Shown here one piece after another: positions 24,698-34,248 of a stretch of 64,000 bases of DNA (its first letter is position 1; each line of letters opens with the position of its first letter). The stretch is from CBDFGE01 sp965247055. Its GTDB lineage: Bacteria > Chloroflexota > Dehalococcoidia > Lucifugimonadales > JAGWBF01. The stretch spans positions 186,001 through 250,000 of the forward strand of contig CBDFGE010000002.1 in the NCBI GenBank assembly GCA_965247055.1, written 5' to 3'. Under the pieces are notes generated by a model. That model was not told where the DNA came from. It saw only the letters and a list, made by a program, of their open reading frames with translations, and searched no databases. Position numbers and translations under genes: made by a program.

Positions 24698-27178
24698 GTG
24701 GTGCGAAGAGTTCAAGTGTCATCATGGTTTGTTTACTGCGTGCTGATCATCGCGGTCGCAAGCATCCTCGTAGCTTGCAACGGGGACTCCAGCACGTCTG
24801 AGCCAACTCCTGCGGAAGCTGAGCAGGAGTCCACGGCCACGGCGGAACCAACCCTCACACCGACGCCGGAATCAACTCCCACGTCTACCCCGGCGCCTAC
24901 ACACACGCCCTCGGCGACGCCAGAGCCTACGCTTAAACCCATAGATCTGAATCCATCCATCCTGGACCAATTCCCAGCGATAGAGCGTAGCTGTCTGTTA
25001 TTCGATATGGAAGAGGACCGCTTGGACCTGATCTTCAAGCGGGAAACCAGTGCGACGGCCGAAGAAATCGAGGCCATCGCAGGTTGCATCAGCCGGGACA
25101 CTGTGATCGCCCTGCATCTCGGCGGGATTGCGAATGTGTTGGGTAGTGTGAGCGGCGAAACGTCGGCCTGTGCGGTGGGCCGACTGGAGAAGATGGATAA
25201 GGACGCCCTGTTGCTAGCGTCGATAGGCCTCCTCGGGAATGACACGGTTGTCCTTGGTTATGACGAAGAGGCGATGCAAGACTTGGTGGAGTCTACATGG
25301 TGGTCAGTCTTCCTCTGTCTGAACAAGGAAGAGTGGACGGCCCTCAGCCCAGAAACTGGTCTCAATGTCGATGATGTGAGCATAGATGCACTGAGATGCT
25401 TCCTGAACGAGTTGGGGCCGCTGGGCTTCTTTGAGTTTTCGGCTGCGGCCGAGGGCGCAACACCATCGCTTGAGCTGTTCTCTGCGGCGGAGAGCTGCGG
25501 GATAGACCTGGAGTCGCTGCTGCCGAAGCAAACGAGGCCAGAACCCACACCGACGGTGAGGCCAGTTCCCGCGCCAACCGCAGCTCCCGTGCCGACGGCT
25601 GCACCACAGAGGGAACCCGAGTCGACTCCCACCGCAGCGCCAGCGGCTACGGCAGTACCAGCACAGCGCGAGCCAACGGCAGTACCAGCGCCCACTCCGG
25701 CGCCCGCGGCCACGGCAGCACCAGCCCCCACAGCGAGCCCGCCTACCGCCCCAGTGCGATACGGCGGCGAGGTGACCCTTGCGGTCGAACGCGATCCCTT
25801 CGACGGTAACTTCTCACCCTTTGATGGACAATCCACCGAGAAGGCGCAAGTCAACAGCCTGATCTTCAGCCGCCTGATGCGGAGGAGCGCCTCCGGAATA
25901 GTGCCCGATCTGGCGGCGTGGTGGGAAGTAAGACGCGATGGTAGAGAGTGGACAGTGGGGCTAAGGGAGAACGCCAGCTTCCACGATGGGCGCCCCGTGA
26001 CCGCCGCGGACGTCCTGTACTCAATCGAGGCTATGGATGAACGCTTCAACAAGCTCCCAGATTCTGCCGCCCTCGAAGTTTTGGATGACCGTACCCTGAG
26101 GATACAATTCAAGGAACCAGTCTGGGACTTTCCTTCCCGAATGACCTGGAGTGGCTCGGTGATCGTTCCCAGAGGCATGCTGGAAGCAGGCGTCCGTGAT
26201 TTCACTCAACTCGTCGGCTCTGGCCCATTCAGGCTCGTCCACTACGAGAGAGACGCATTGCTGGTACTGGAGCGCAACCCCGACTACTATGAAACGGGGC
26301 TGCCCTACCTAGAGTACATCCTCATCGCTGTCATAACTGACAGGAACACCCGATCCGCAGGCTTCCGAGCGGGGCAATTGGACTACCTCGGATTTCCCTA
26401 CAGCGGCTTGCCTACGCTTATCCTCGGAGACGCTACGAGCGTCGTCGAGGTCGCCGCCGTCTTTGCACCGTATCCACAGATATACGCCCTCTGGTTCGAT
26501 ACTCAGAGCCCTCCGTTCAATGACCACGGGTTGCGCCTCGCGGTACTCCACGCCATCGACCCCCAGGCGATCGACGCTTTCGTGGGGAAGGGCGAGCTCC
26601 AGAGTAGCATTCCGCGCGCACTGTTCCCGGAATGGACCACAGACCTGGACGGGCAACGTGCCGTAGAGAACTGGCACGGCTACGATCCGGACAAGGCCAG
26701 GGACCTTCTGGCCGAGGCTGGCTACCCCGATGGCTTCGACACCGTCATGCAAATCCCCAAGGGGGCTCCCCAGTATTGGCGCTCAGTGGCGGAGGTAGTC
26801 ATCGAGATGCTGTCGGATGTGGGCATACGGGTGGCGGGTGAGATCACATCTGGCGAGCTCCTCTTCGCATCAGCCGATCGGGGCATCAAGCTCATGCGGG
26901 TCGAAGCCTTCGACGGCGACGCTGGAGCCTTTCTCCGCGAGCACTTCGCAGCGGGCGGGTCCTACAACTACAGCCGGACGGATATCAGCGTACCCGGGTT
27001 GGACCCTGATCGCCCCGATAGTATCCGTCCCGTACAGGCCGAGCTGGCTGCGCAGGTATTCTACATCCCGTTGCCGGCGCCCATGTATGCCCGACAGGAG
27101 TGGGTGCATGGTCCGCTCACGGTCCTCGACATTCATGACATCGGCTGGACGTTGAAGGAGGTCTGGAGCGAACGGTGA
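24698..27178 (+). CDS. Lipoprotein with N-terminal helical module and ABC peptide-binding domain (SBP_bac_5)
   Basis: Start GTG 24698, chosen for AAAGGAGGGTTC. 826 residues. Signal peptide with lipobox SILVAC (Cys lipidated and membrane anchored). Then a Pro/Thr spacer, a helical module (about 85-280) with paired cysteines (RSCLLFDMEEDRL.., EEIEAIAGCI, LRCFLNELGPLGF), a long Pro/Ala/Thr linker, and from about residue 350 a solute-binding domain of family 5: YGGEVTLAVERDPF, ENASFHDGRPVTAADVLYSI, VGSGPFRLVHY and NPDYYETGLPYLEYI. Family 5 proteins capture peptides or related solutes for Opp/Dpp transporters. No permease or ATPase gene lies nearby, so it is an orphan receptor. The domain is somewhat shorter than usual at the end. 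Confidence 0.85.
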   Translation: MVRRVQVSSWFVYCVLIIAVASILVACNGDSSTSEPTPAEAEQESTATAEPTLTPTPESTPTSTPAPTHTPSATPEPTLKPIDLNPSILDQFPAIERSCLLFDMEEDRLDLIFKRETSATAEEIEAIAGCISRDTVIALHLGGIANVLGSVSGETSACAVGRLEKMDKDALLLASIGLLGNDTVVLGYDEEAMQDLVESTWWSVFLCLNKEEWTALSPETGLNVDDVSIDALRCFLNELGPLGFFEFSAAAEGATPSLELFSAAESCGIDLESLLPKQTRPEPTPTVRPVPAPTAAPVPTAAPQREPESTPTAAPAATAVPAQREPTAVPAPTPAPAATAAPAPTASPPTAPVRYGGEVTLAVERDPFDGNFSPFDGQSTEKAQVNSLIFSRLMRRSASGIVPDLAAWWEVRRDGREWTVGLRENASFHDGRPVTAADVLYSIEAMDERFNKLPDSAALEVLDDRTLRIQFKEPVWDFPSRMTWSGSVIVPRGMLEAGVRDFTQLVGSGPFRLVHYERDALLVLERNPDYYETGLPYLEYILIAVITDRNTRSAGFRAGQLDYLGFPYSGLPTLILGDATSVVEVAAVFAPYPQIYALWFDTQSPPFNDHGLRLAVLHAIDPQAIDAFVGKGELQSSIPRALFPEWTTDLDGQRAVENWHGYDPDKARDLLAEAGYPDGFDTVMQIPKGAPQYWRSVAEVVIEMLSDVGIRVAGEITSGELLFASADRGIKLMRVEAFDGDAGAFLREHFAAGGSYNYSRTDISVPGLDPDRPDSIRPVQAELAAQVFYIPLPAPMYARQEWVHGPLTVLDIHDIGWTLKEVWSER

Positions 27179-27437
27179 GCGTGAGTACGAAACACATACA
27201 CGTGGAAGCAGCCGCCAGATGTTGGCCTGTTTGGGCGGCGAGCGGCTATGGTACGACGAGGCCAAGCGGCGGCGCCGCGAAGTCCGGCTCGTTGACTCTG
27301 AGAGCCCGGGAAGCAGCTTGTTACCGCCACACACACGACCAGGATGTCACCATGAGGGCCGCGAGCGTCTCAGCTTTACATGATCATTCCAAAACAGGGA
27401 GGAGCAAGAGCGAACATGTTCAAGGCTTGCTAGCTGG
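27179..27437. other. Intergenic, nothing recognised
   Basis: No supported gene. The upstream part of the lipoprotein remnant may have been lost here. Confidence 0.4.
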
Positions 27438-27548
27438 ATGGTTTTATTGGGCGCCGTCGCCATAGCCATCGCCGCGTGCGACAGCGGTGAAGAGGAGATT
27501 GCCGGGCTCAAGGAGATGATCAGAGTAGAGTCCCAGGAAGTGGTGTAA
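27438..27548 (+). pseudogene. Short lipoprotein remnant ending in the IS256 left end
   Basis: ATG 27438 reads MVLLGAVAIAIAACDSGEEE.. and stops at TAA 27546-27548, 36 codons. IAIAAC is a lipobox. The last codons (from about 27,530) are already IS256 sequence, so the gene was cut by the insertion. No good ribosome site. Confidence 0.45.
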
Positions 27549-28885
27549 CAAGAGGAGAGGGTCTGGATGAAGAGAGACCACCACGTCATCCTTAGCGGGC
27601 AAAGACGAGCCTGAGAAAGGAGGACAACGGTGGTCAAGGAAAGGATGGACCTGCTTGAGCTAATGCGCAAGAGGGGAGTCGACGGTGACGTGGACTTTCT
27701 ACGAGAGGCACTGAGAGTGCTGGTCGAGGAGATCATGGAGGCTGATGTGTCATCGAGGACCGGTGCTGGGTATGGAGAACGCAACCCTGAGCGGGTGACC
27801 CAGCGCAACGGGTACCGGTCTCGAGCATGGGACACTCGCGTAGGGACCATGGAGTTGCAGATACCCAAGCTCAGAGAGGGAAGCTACTTTCCGAGCCTGC
27901 TGGAGCCACGGCGTCGCAGCGAGCGAGCTCTGCTGGCGGTGATCCAGCAGGCGTATGTGGAGGGTGTATCGACGAGGCGAGTGGATGATCTGGTCAAGGC
28001 TCTTGGGTGCGAGGGTATCTCAAAGAGCCAAGTGTCGCGTATCTGCCAGGAGCTGGACGGGGTGGTGGAGGACTTCCTGGGTCGGCCGCTGGACGGCGGA
28101 TCATATCCCTACCTGTGGCTGGACGCACTAACCCAGAAGGTCAGAGAGGCCGGTAGGATAGTCAACGTCAGCGTGGTGGTGGCGACGGCGGTCAATAGCG
28201 AGGGCAAGCGTGAGATCGTTGGGATGGACGTGGGTACCAGTGAAGACGGCGCCTTCTGGCTGGCCTTCCTGCGCTCACTGGTCGCCAGGGGCCTCGGCGG
28301 GGTGGAACTGGTGGTATCGGACGCTCATCAGGGACTCAGGGATGCCATCGCAACTGTCTTCGGTGGGGCCAGTTGGCAGCGGTGCCGCACCCACTTCATG
28401 ACCAACCTGCTCACTCGGGTCCCTAGGCGCGCTCAGCCCTGGGTGGCCACCATGGTACGCACCATCTACCAGCAGCCGTCCCCTCAGGAGGTCCACGCAC
28501 AGCTCGAGCGGATGATCGCCCAGCTACAGGACCCGTTCCCTCAGGTCGCCTCTCGACTGGGCGAGGCTGGACCCGACGTCCTGGCCTTCTCCAGCTTCCC
28601 CGTCGCCCACTGGAAGAAGATCTGGTCCAACAACCCCCTGGAGCGTCTCAACAAGGAGATACGGCGCCGCACCGATGTGGTGGGCATCTTCCCTAACCGC
28701 CCAGCAGTGCGTCGCCTGGTCGGCGCCGTCCTAGCTGAGCAGCACGACGAGTGGGCCGTCGGCCGTCGATACATGACACAGGAGGTAACCACCTTCAACG
28801 AAGCTCTACCCAGAGCCGAACTTGCAGAGGCAGCGGCCTAGACGATATCAACAGGATGACGTACTCTTACACCACTCTATGGGAC
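27530..28885 (+). mobile_element. IS256-family element A
   Basis: Left end GTCCCAGGAAGTGGTGTAA and the reverse complement of the right end, GTCCCATAGAGTGGTGTAA, are matching terminal inverted repeats. About 1.36 kb with one intact transposase gene. A 5' fragment of the same element lies at 38,019-38,174. Confidence 0.8.
27630..28841 (+). CDS. IS256-family (Mutator) transposase, intact
   Basis: GTG 27630 after GAAAGGAGGACAAC. 403 residues, normal length. Family signatures: RNPERVTQRNGYRSRAWDTR, GTMELQIPKLREGSYFPS and YVEGVSTRRVDDLVKALG. Catalytic acids: Asp in YLWLDALTQKVR, Asp in VELVVSDAHQGL, and Glu in NNPLERLNKEIRRRTDVVG, with the CRTHFMTNLL helix between. All expected parts are present, so it is probably active. 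Confidence 0.92.
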   Translation: MVKERMDLLELMRKRGVDGDVDFLREALRVLVEEIMEADVSSRTGAGYGERNPERVTQRNGYRSRAWDTRVGTMELQIPKLREGSYFPSLLEPRRRSERALLAVIQQAYVEGVSTRRVDDLVKALGCEGISKSQVSRICQELDGVVEDFLGRPLDGGSYPYLWLDALTQKVREAGRIVNVSVVVATAVNSEGKREIVGMDVGTSEDGAFWLAFLRSLVARGLGGVELVVSDAHQGLRDAIATVFGGASWQRCRTHFMTNLLTRVPRRAQPWVATMVRTIYQQPSPQEVHAQLERMIAQLQDPFPQVASRLGEAGPDVLAFSSFPVAHWKKIWSNNPLERLNKEIRRRTDVVGIFPNRPAVRRLVGAVLAEQHDEWAVGRRYMTQEVTTFNEALPRAELAEAAA

Positions 28886-28983
28886 GTGACCAAGATCTCC
28901 GCGCTGCCCTGGAGCACCTGGAAGAGATTGCAGCCGACCTGTCTGCATAGACAGAGACACTCGTACAAACTGGAATCCTTGCC

Positions 28984-31900
28984 ATGATCATCCTCCATGC
29001 AGGTGAATCCAACGGCGCGCTGGTTCTCTGGGGCGAAGTATCGAGGGAAGCCCGCGTTCGCCCGACATCACGTCGGCGGCGAACGACGAAGGACCCGTAT
29101 GCGAGTCCGCATCCGTATGCCGCCAGCGCTAGGGACTTGGCCGAAGCCCTAAAGAAAGCGGCGCTCGGTCCCAAACCGGCGGCAAAGCGGACTTGCCACG
29201 TCACGGCCTGGCTACCGACCAAGGGTAACAGCCCGGTCCCGTCCAGCCCTCTCATCGCCGAGCCGCCCAGATCACGTGCAAAGGCAAAGATTGCGCCATG
29301 GACGGTCACAGCCTATCGACTCTCGACGGCAGAGGCCGTGGAGCTTCTGTGCGCGTCCATGGGCAGGCGGACACTCGCGGCAGGCGTGATCGTAGGCTCT
29401 GATCTGGCGTACTGGGCGGAGGCGCTCCGCTTCGCAGGGTCGATGGTGGCGCGGCAGCAGTTTCTTCCGGGTCTGACGACCGGCACGGATAAGCGCCGTG
29501 CGGTATGGGAGCCCATCTTCATGGGGACGGACTCGGAACGAGTTGCCGGACTGGCTAGGCTGATGCCTGCGGTCGCACGGGCGCTCTCGGAGCCCGACTC
29601 AGCCGCGCCTCCTGAGAGTTCCCCCACCCAGGTGCTCAGGCAATTTATTGCCAGACTGACGGACCACATAGTACGCGCCGCAACCTCCGATGCGCCGCCG
29701 CCGCCAGCCCGTCGTCGCAGGAACAAGCAATCCTTAGACAGTGTGCACGACTCTTGGCTTCACGCCTTGAGGTCGAAAGACGGGATAGTTGCGGGAGATG
29801 AGTCCGAAATCTCGCAGCTCGCTGCACAGGTCCGAGAGTGGCTGCGACCGGTCGTGGTTTCGGCAAGTGCTCCGTTACGCCTCTGCTTCCGACTGGAAGA
29901 ACCTGAAGATGCCGCAGGAGCCGATAGAGCAGATGACAAGACCCCCGGTGAGACATGGTACGTCCGCTATCTGCTCCAGCCTCACGACGATCCGAGCCTT
30001 CTCATCTCGGTGGAAGAGGCGTGGAAGGCCAGGGGCCGCAAGATATCCGCGCTCAGGCGGAACGGCTTGAACGTGCGGGAGTTCTTGCTCTCCTCGCTGG
30101 GCCAGGCTTCCGGCATCTGTCCTTCCATCACGGCCAGCCTCGAGAACGCAAGGCCCGCCGGATACTCGCTAGACGCTGCCAAGGCCCACGAGTTCCTGAC
30201 CGAGGAGGCCATCGCGCTTGAGCAGGCGGGCTACGGCGTGATGCTTCCGGCATGGTGGACGCGCAAGGGCGCGAAGGTCCGGCTGGCCGTTCAGGCCAAG
30301 GTGAAGAGTCCGAAGATGCAGGGTGGGAGCGGTCTGTCCTTGGAGACGATTGTCCAGTTCGATTGGGAAGTGGCCCTTGGAGACCAGAAGCTCACCCTCC
30401 GCGAGTTGGAGGCGCTTGCGCGGATGAAGGCCCCGCTGGTCAGGGTCCGCGGTCAATGGGTCGAGATGAGCGCCCAGGATATTCAGGCAGCGATCGACTT
30501 CTGGAAGAAGAAGGGAGCTGAGGAAGCGACCGTCCGAGACATCATCCAGATGGCCCTCGGAGCCAGGGACGCGCCGCAGGGTTTCGGCTTCAACGGCGTC
30601 AGGGCCACCGGATGGATCGGAAAGTTGCTGAAGCAACTTGAGGGGCATGCAGAGTTCAAGGAACTCGCGTCTCCGAGGGGCTTCTCCGGCACGCTCCGTC
30701 CCTATCAGGTTCGCGGCTATTCGTGGCTTTCGTTCCTGAGGCAATGGGGCCTGGGAGCGTGTCTGGCCGACGACATGGGCTTGGGCAAGACGGTCCAGAC
30801 TCTGGCGCTCATCCAGCGCGATTGGTGGGTCAATGGCAAGCGGCCTGTCCTCCTCGTCTGTCCAACATCGGTGGCAGACAACTGGCGGAAGGAGGCCGCC
30901 CGCTTCACTCCTCAACTTCCTGTGCTGGTCCATCACGGCCCCGGCAGGAAGCGGGATGCGGCGTTCAAGAAGGAGGCAGGAAATCACGCCATCGTAGTTT
31001 CCAGCTACGGACTGGTGCATCGGGACGTCAAGTTCCTCAGGGAGGTTCCGTGGAGTGGCGTGGTGCTCGACGAGGCCCAGAACATCAAGAACCCTGAGAC
31101 CAAGCAGGCGAAGGCGGCACAGTCGCTGGGAGCCGACTACCGCATCGCCCTGACCGGAACGCCGGTAGAGAACAACGTGGGCGACCTGTGGTCGATCATG
31201 GAGTTTCTAAATCCCGGCTTCCTGGGCTCCCAGAGCGAGTTCAAGCGCAACTTCTTCGTGCCCATCCAGGCCGAGCGGGACGTGAGCGCGGCTGAGCGCC
31301 TCAAGCGCACGACCGGCCCTTTCATCCTCCGGAGACTCAAGACGGATAGGTTGATCATCTCCGATCTGCCCGAAAAGCTGGAGACGAAGGTCTTCTGCCC
31401 GCTGACGAAGGAGCAGGCATCTCTGTATGCCTCCGTTCTCAAGGAGACGGAAGAGGCGTTGGAGTCGGCCGATGGCATCCAGCGGAGAGGGCTGGTCCTG
31501 GCCACGCTCTCCAAGCTCAAGCAGGTCTGCAACCATCCGGCGCAGTTCCTGGGCGACAACTCCGGCATCAACGGCCGGTCCGGCAAGCTGACGAGGTTGA
31601 CGGAGATGCTGGAGGAAGTTATCGAGGTCGGCGACCGGGCCTTGGTCTTCAGCCAGTTTGCGGAGATGGGCGACCTGCTTCAACGCCAAGTGCAGGAGAC
31701 GTTCGGCCTAGAGACGCTGTTCCTTCACGGTGGGGTTACGAAGCGCCGGCGCGACCGCATGGTGGAGCGCTTCCAGGATGAGGGCGGCGGGCCGCAGGTC
31801 TTCATTCTGTCTCTGAAGGCCGGCGGCACCGGGTTGAACCTAACCTCGGCCAACCACGTCTTCCACTTCGACCGCTGGTGGAACCCTGCCGTCGAGGACC

Positions 31901-32121
31901 AGGCAACCGACCGGGTATTCCGCATCGGCCAGACGCGAAACGTCCAGGTTCACAAGTTCATCTGCGCGGGAACCCTTGAAGAGAGGATCGACGAGATGAT
32001 CGAGCGCAAGAAGGAGGTCGCCGAAAAAGTCGTAGGCCCAGGTGAGGGCTGGCTTACGGAGCTCTCCAACGACGACCTGAAGGAGGTCTTGGCCCTGAGA
32101 AGGGAGGATGTAGGAGCATAA
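28984..32121 (+). CDS. SNF2/Rad54-family helicase (HepA-like)
   Basis: 1045 residues from ATG 28984. The N-terminal half (about 1-530) is the bacterial SNF2-associated region, ending with FQMALGAR-like helices and the SNF2_assoc motif (VRVRGQWVEMSAQDIQAAID). Helicase core: LRPYQVRGYSWLSFLRQWGL, motif I LADDMGLGKTVQT, motif II VVLDEAQNIKN, motif III ALTGTPVENNVGDLWSIMEF, and motifs V-VI GGTGLNLTSANHVFHFDRWW and ATDRVFRIGQTRNVQVHK. It is an ATP-driven DNA translocase. The SWIM-protein gene follows after one base, a known pairing in bacteria. The role may be in repair or defence. Confidence 0.93.
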   Translation: MIILHAGESNGALVLWGEVSREARVRPTSRRRRTTKDPYASPHPYAASARDLAEALKKAALGPKPAAKRTCHVTAWLPTKGNSPVPSSPLIAEPPRSRAKAKIAPWTVTAYRLSTAEAVELLCASMGRRTLAAGVIVGSDLAYWAEALRFAGSMVARQQFLPGLTTGTDKRRAVWEPIFMGTDSERVAGLARLMPAVARALSEPDSAAPPESSPTQVLRQFIARLTDHIVRAATSDAPPPPARRRRNKQSLDSVHDSWLHALRSKDGIVAGDESEISQLAAQVREWLRPVVVSASAPLRLCFRLEEPEDAAGADRADDKTPGETWYVRYLLQPHDDPSLLISVEEAWKARGRKISALRRNGLNVREFLLSSLGQASGICPSITASLENARPAGYSLDAAKAHEFLTEEAIALEQAGYGVMLPAWWTRKGAKVRLAVQAKVKSPKMQGGSGLSLETIVQFDWEVALGDQKLTLRELEALARMKAPLVRVRGQWVEMSAQDIQAAIDFWKKKGAEEATVRDIIQMALGARDAPQGFGFNGVRATGWIGKLLKQLEGHAEFKELASPRGFSGTLRPYQVRGYSWLSFLRQWGLGACLADDMGLGKTVQTLALIQRDWWVNGKRPVLLVCPTSVADNWRKEAARFTPQLPVLVHHGPGRKRDAAFKKEAGNHAIVVSSYGLVHRDVKFLREVPWSGVVLDEAQNIKNPETKQAKAAQSLGADYRIALTGTPVENNVGDLWSIMEFLNPGFLGSQSEFKRNFFVPIQAERDVSAAERLKRTTGPFILRRLKTDRLIISDLPEKLETKVFCPLTKEQASLYASVLKETEEALESADGIQRRGLVLATLSKLKQVCNHPAQFLGDNSGINGRSGKLTRLTEMLEEVIEVGDRALVFSQFAEMGDLLQRQVQETFGLETLFLHGGVTKRRRDRMVERFQDEGGGPQVFILSLKAGGTGLNLTSANHVFHFDRWWNPAVEDQATDRVFRIGQTRNVQVHKFICAGTLEERIDEMIERKKEVAEKVVGPGEGWLTELSNDDLKEVLALRREDVGA

Positions 32122-32122
32122 G

Positions 32123-33022
32123 ATGGCACGTCGTTACGATGGATACTTCGAGCCTTCCCGGCCTCGTAAGGCGAAAGGCGGCATCAAGGCCCAGTCCAGA
32201 CGAGGTGGATTCGGACAGAGTTGGTGGGCTAGCCGCTGGATAGAGGTCCTTGAGGGATTCGACATAGGAGCGAGGCTCACTCGCGGCAGGTCCTATGCTC
32301 GCCGGGGCCAGGTGCTGTCGATCGATGTCGAAGAGGGTGCTGTGACAGCCAGAGTGCAAGGCTCCCGCGCCCGGCCCTACCGTGTCGAGATCAGAGTCGA
32401 GACGCTTGGCGGTTCGGACTGGAAGAAGCTGACCACTGCGCTTTTCGAGCGGCCGGTCTTCGCCGCAAAGCTGCTGGCGGGCCAGATGCCCGAGAATATC
32501 GAGGACGCCTTCAGGGACGTAGGGCTTTCGCTCTTCCCTGACAGGAGTGATGACCTTGAGACCGACTGCTCCTGCCCCGACTGGTCGAATCCTTGCAAGC
32601 ACGTAGCGGCGGTTTACCTCCTCCTGGGCGAGGAGTTCGACCGTGACCCGTTCCTTATCTTCAAGCTGAGGGGAGCGGAGCGAGAGGAGCTTGTCGGCGA
32701 AGTGGCGGCAGAGAGCAGCATTGGAGCCGATGAAGCGACCATTGGGGCCTCCGCTGAGCAGGGGGCAGACCGATTACCACCTGAGCCGCTTCCTGTTGAT
32801 CACGCCGCGTTCTGGGGACAGCAAAACGCTGAGCGAGAGGAGGATGTCCACGGAGCAGCGCGCATCCCAACGGTTTCTGCGGCGGTACCGAAACGGTTGG
32901 GCAGCTTCCCATTCTGGCGAGGTAAGGAGAGCTTCCTCCCTGCGTTGGAGGAGATCTATCGCAGGGCATCGCCTGCCGGATTGGAGGTGTTTCTGGGTGA
33001 ATGGCGGACTCAGAGCGATTGA
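32123..33022 (+). CDS. SWIM zinc-finger protein, partner of the SNF2 helicase
   Basis: ATG 32123 follows TAGGAGCATAAG, one base after the helicase stop. 299 residues. N-terminal region: GGFGQSWWASRWIEVLEGFD, RLTRGRSYARRGQVLSIDVE. SWIM motif DCSCPDWSNPCKHVAAVYLL (Cys-x-Cys-x(6)-Cys-x-His, about residues 146-160), followed by LGEEFDRDPFLIFKLRG. SWIM domains bind DNA or proteins, and this arrangement is standard for bacterial SNF2 operons. The C-terminal third is charged and ends SPAGLEVFLGEWRTQSD. Confidence 0.9.
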   Translation: MARRYDGYFEPSRPRKAKGGIKAQSRRGGFGQSWWASRWIEVLEGFDIGARLTRGRSYARRGQVLSIDVEEGAVTARVQGSRARPYRVEIRVETLGGSDWKKLTTALFERPVFAAKLLAGQMPENIEDAFRDVGLSLFPDRSDDLETDCSCPDWSNPCKHVAAVYLLLGEEFDRDPFLIFKLRGAEREELVGEVAAESSIGADEATIGASAEQGADRLPPEPLPVDHAAFWGQQNAEREEDVHGAARIPTVSAAVPKRLGSFPFWRGKESFLPALEEIYRRASPAGLEVFLGEWRTQSD

Positions 33023-33229
33023 GGGCCGTTGGTCCTGATGGATAGGGACTCTGCCAGGATTCAAGCGAGCCATTCAGTTCGTCTACCAAGTGGAAGATCA
33101 GGAGATTGAGGCGGAACTCATTGGTCAGGGCGAACATCGCCGTCTGCTGTTCTGGGAAGCTGCGGAAGGAGGCATCGGGCTTCTGGGAGCGCTTGGTCAA
33201 CGAGCCCGCAGCCTTCGCCGAGGTGGCCC
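33023..33229. other. Degraded sequence upstream of the PRTRC remnants
   Basis: A plus frame reads GFWERLVNEPAAFAEVARLA, but no start or family is secure. Possibly part of a lost PRTRC gene. Confidence 0.3.
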
Positions 33230-33415
33230 GCCTAGCCCCTCAGCTCTGCCATTTCCGCCCCTCGGCCGGGGCTAAGTCTCCGGGTGGGGGTCTACGGCCA
33301 CTTCGCCCCGGTCCGATGGTCTCAGGTGTTCGACGGCCCGAACCCGGGAGTCCGGTTGTTGGTCGAAGAGGCGGAATCACCACGAAACACAGACGGAACT
33401 ACAAGAAGGAGGTGA
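33230..33415 (+). pseudogene. PRTRC system protein A, C-terminal fragment
   Basis: The frame reads ..RPGLSLRVGVYGHFAPVRWS.. then QVFDGPNPGVRLLVEEAESP and ends at TGA 33413-33415, five bases into the ribosome site and start region of the ThiF gene. LRVGVYGHF..VFDG resembles the C-terminus of PRTRC_A, which directly precedes ThiF in PRTRC (ParB-related, ThiF-related cassette) loci. The upstream part is missing. Confidence 0.4.
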
Positions 33416-33417
33416 CC

Positions 33418-33909
33418 ATGCCCTACTACCTGGACAACGAGTTCCTGATTGACAGGCCGTGGATCACCGTGGTCGGCTGCGGCGGGACCGGCGGGTTCGT
33501 GGCAGAGGGCCTCTGCCGGCTATTCACCGGAAGGGAGGCCACCATAGTCCTGGTCGACCACGACCGGGTGGAGCCTCACAACCTGCTTCGCCAGAACTTC
33601 CACGCGGAGGATGTGGGCAAGTTCAAGAGCCAGGCCCTCGCCGACAGGCTGGCCCGCGCCTACCGGCGCCCCATCGGCTACTCGGTCTACCCCTTCCGGG
33701 AGGACCCGTCCGGCTCCTATGGACAGCGATGGCCCGGCATTCCCACCTACGGCAACTGCCTGCTCATCGGCTGCGCCTACAACGCCGCCGCTCGCAGGGC
33801 GATGGCGGGATGCCTGACGGGCGGCCGACAACAGTGGCTTATTGACGCGGGCAACGACACCAACTGGGGGCAGGTCCTCGTCGGCAGTGCGCCGCGTCAC
33901 GCGGCATAG
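33418..33909 (+). pseudogene. PRTRC-type ThiF/E1-like protein, C-terminally truncated
   Basis: ATG 33418 after AAGGAGGTGACC. MPYYLDNEFLIDRPWITVVG.. with the nucleotide-binding loop GCGGTGGFVAEGLCRLF, VLVDHDRVEPHNLLRQNF (acidic and Arg motifs of E1-like adenylating enzymes) and CLLIGCAYNAAARRAM. About 160 residues; the frame ends GNDTNWGQVLVGSAPRHAA, where the family normally continues for about 100 more. Only fragments of the cassette remain, which suggests an old plasmid-like or integrative element. Confidence 0.65.
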
Positions 33910-34248
33910 GATTCCCAACTCAGTTGGGATGAACTCGGAGGAAAGGTCATGGGTCAACCGACCTACCTGGAGGCGAAAGCCGAAGGGGACAATAGCATGT
34001 CGGTAAAGCGGCTACGGTCTGAAAGCGTTGTAGGACCGGTTCCGCAAGACCCGCGCGATACGCTGAAGGCTGAATTGCTTGAACCCCAGTCTCCATGTGG
34101 TGCATCAGGACACCCGCCGGTAGAACGCTTGCAACCCGGCGTCACTCATTGCACTGGCCCGTTGCCGAGACCGGTGCACCTTCGATGAGTGAACGATGAC
34201 CAATGCGGTCAATTCAAGGAGGTTACGTCAATAGGTGTGTAAACGACA
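33910..34248. other. Intergenic up to IS256 element B
   Basis: A frame from ATG 33949 (MGQPTYLEAKAEGDNSM..) has a fair ribosome site (GGAGGAAAGGTC), but its sequence has no recognisable fold. It may be a fusion of a lost gene's start with IS-flanking DNA. Confidence 0.3.

Noticed and set aside
33949..34188. Plus-strand 79-codon frame upstream of IS256 B
   Set aside because: Fair ribosome site but no recognisable fold; likely a chimeric remnant.
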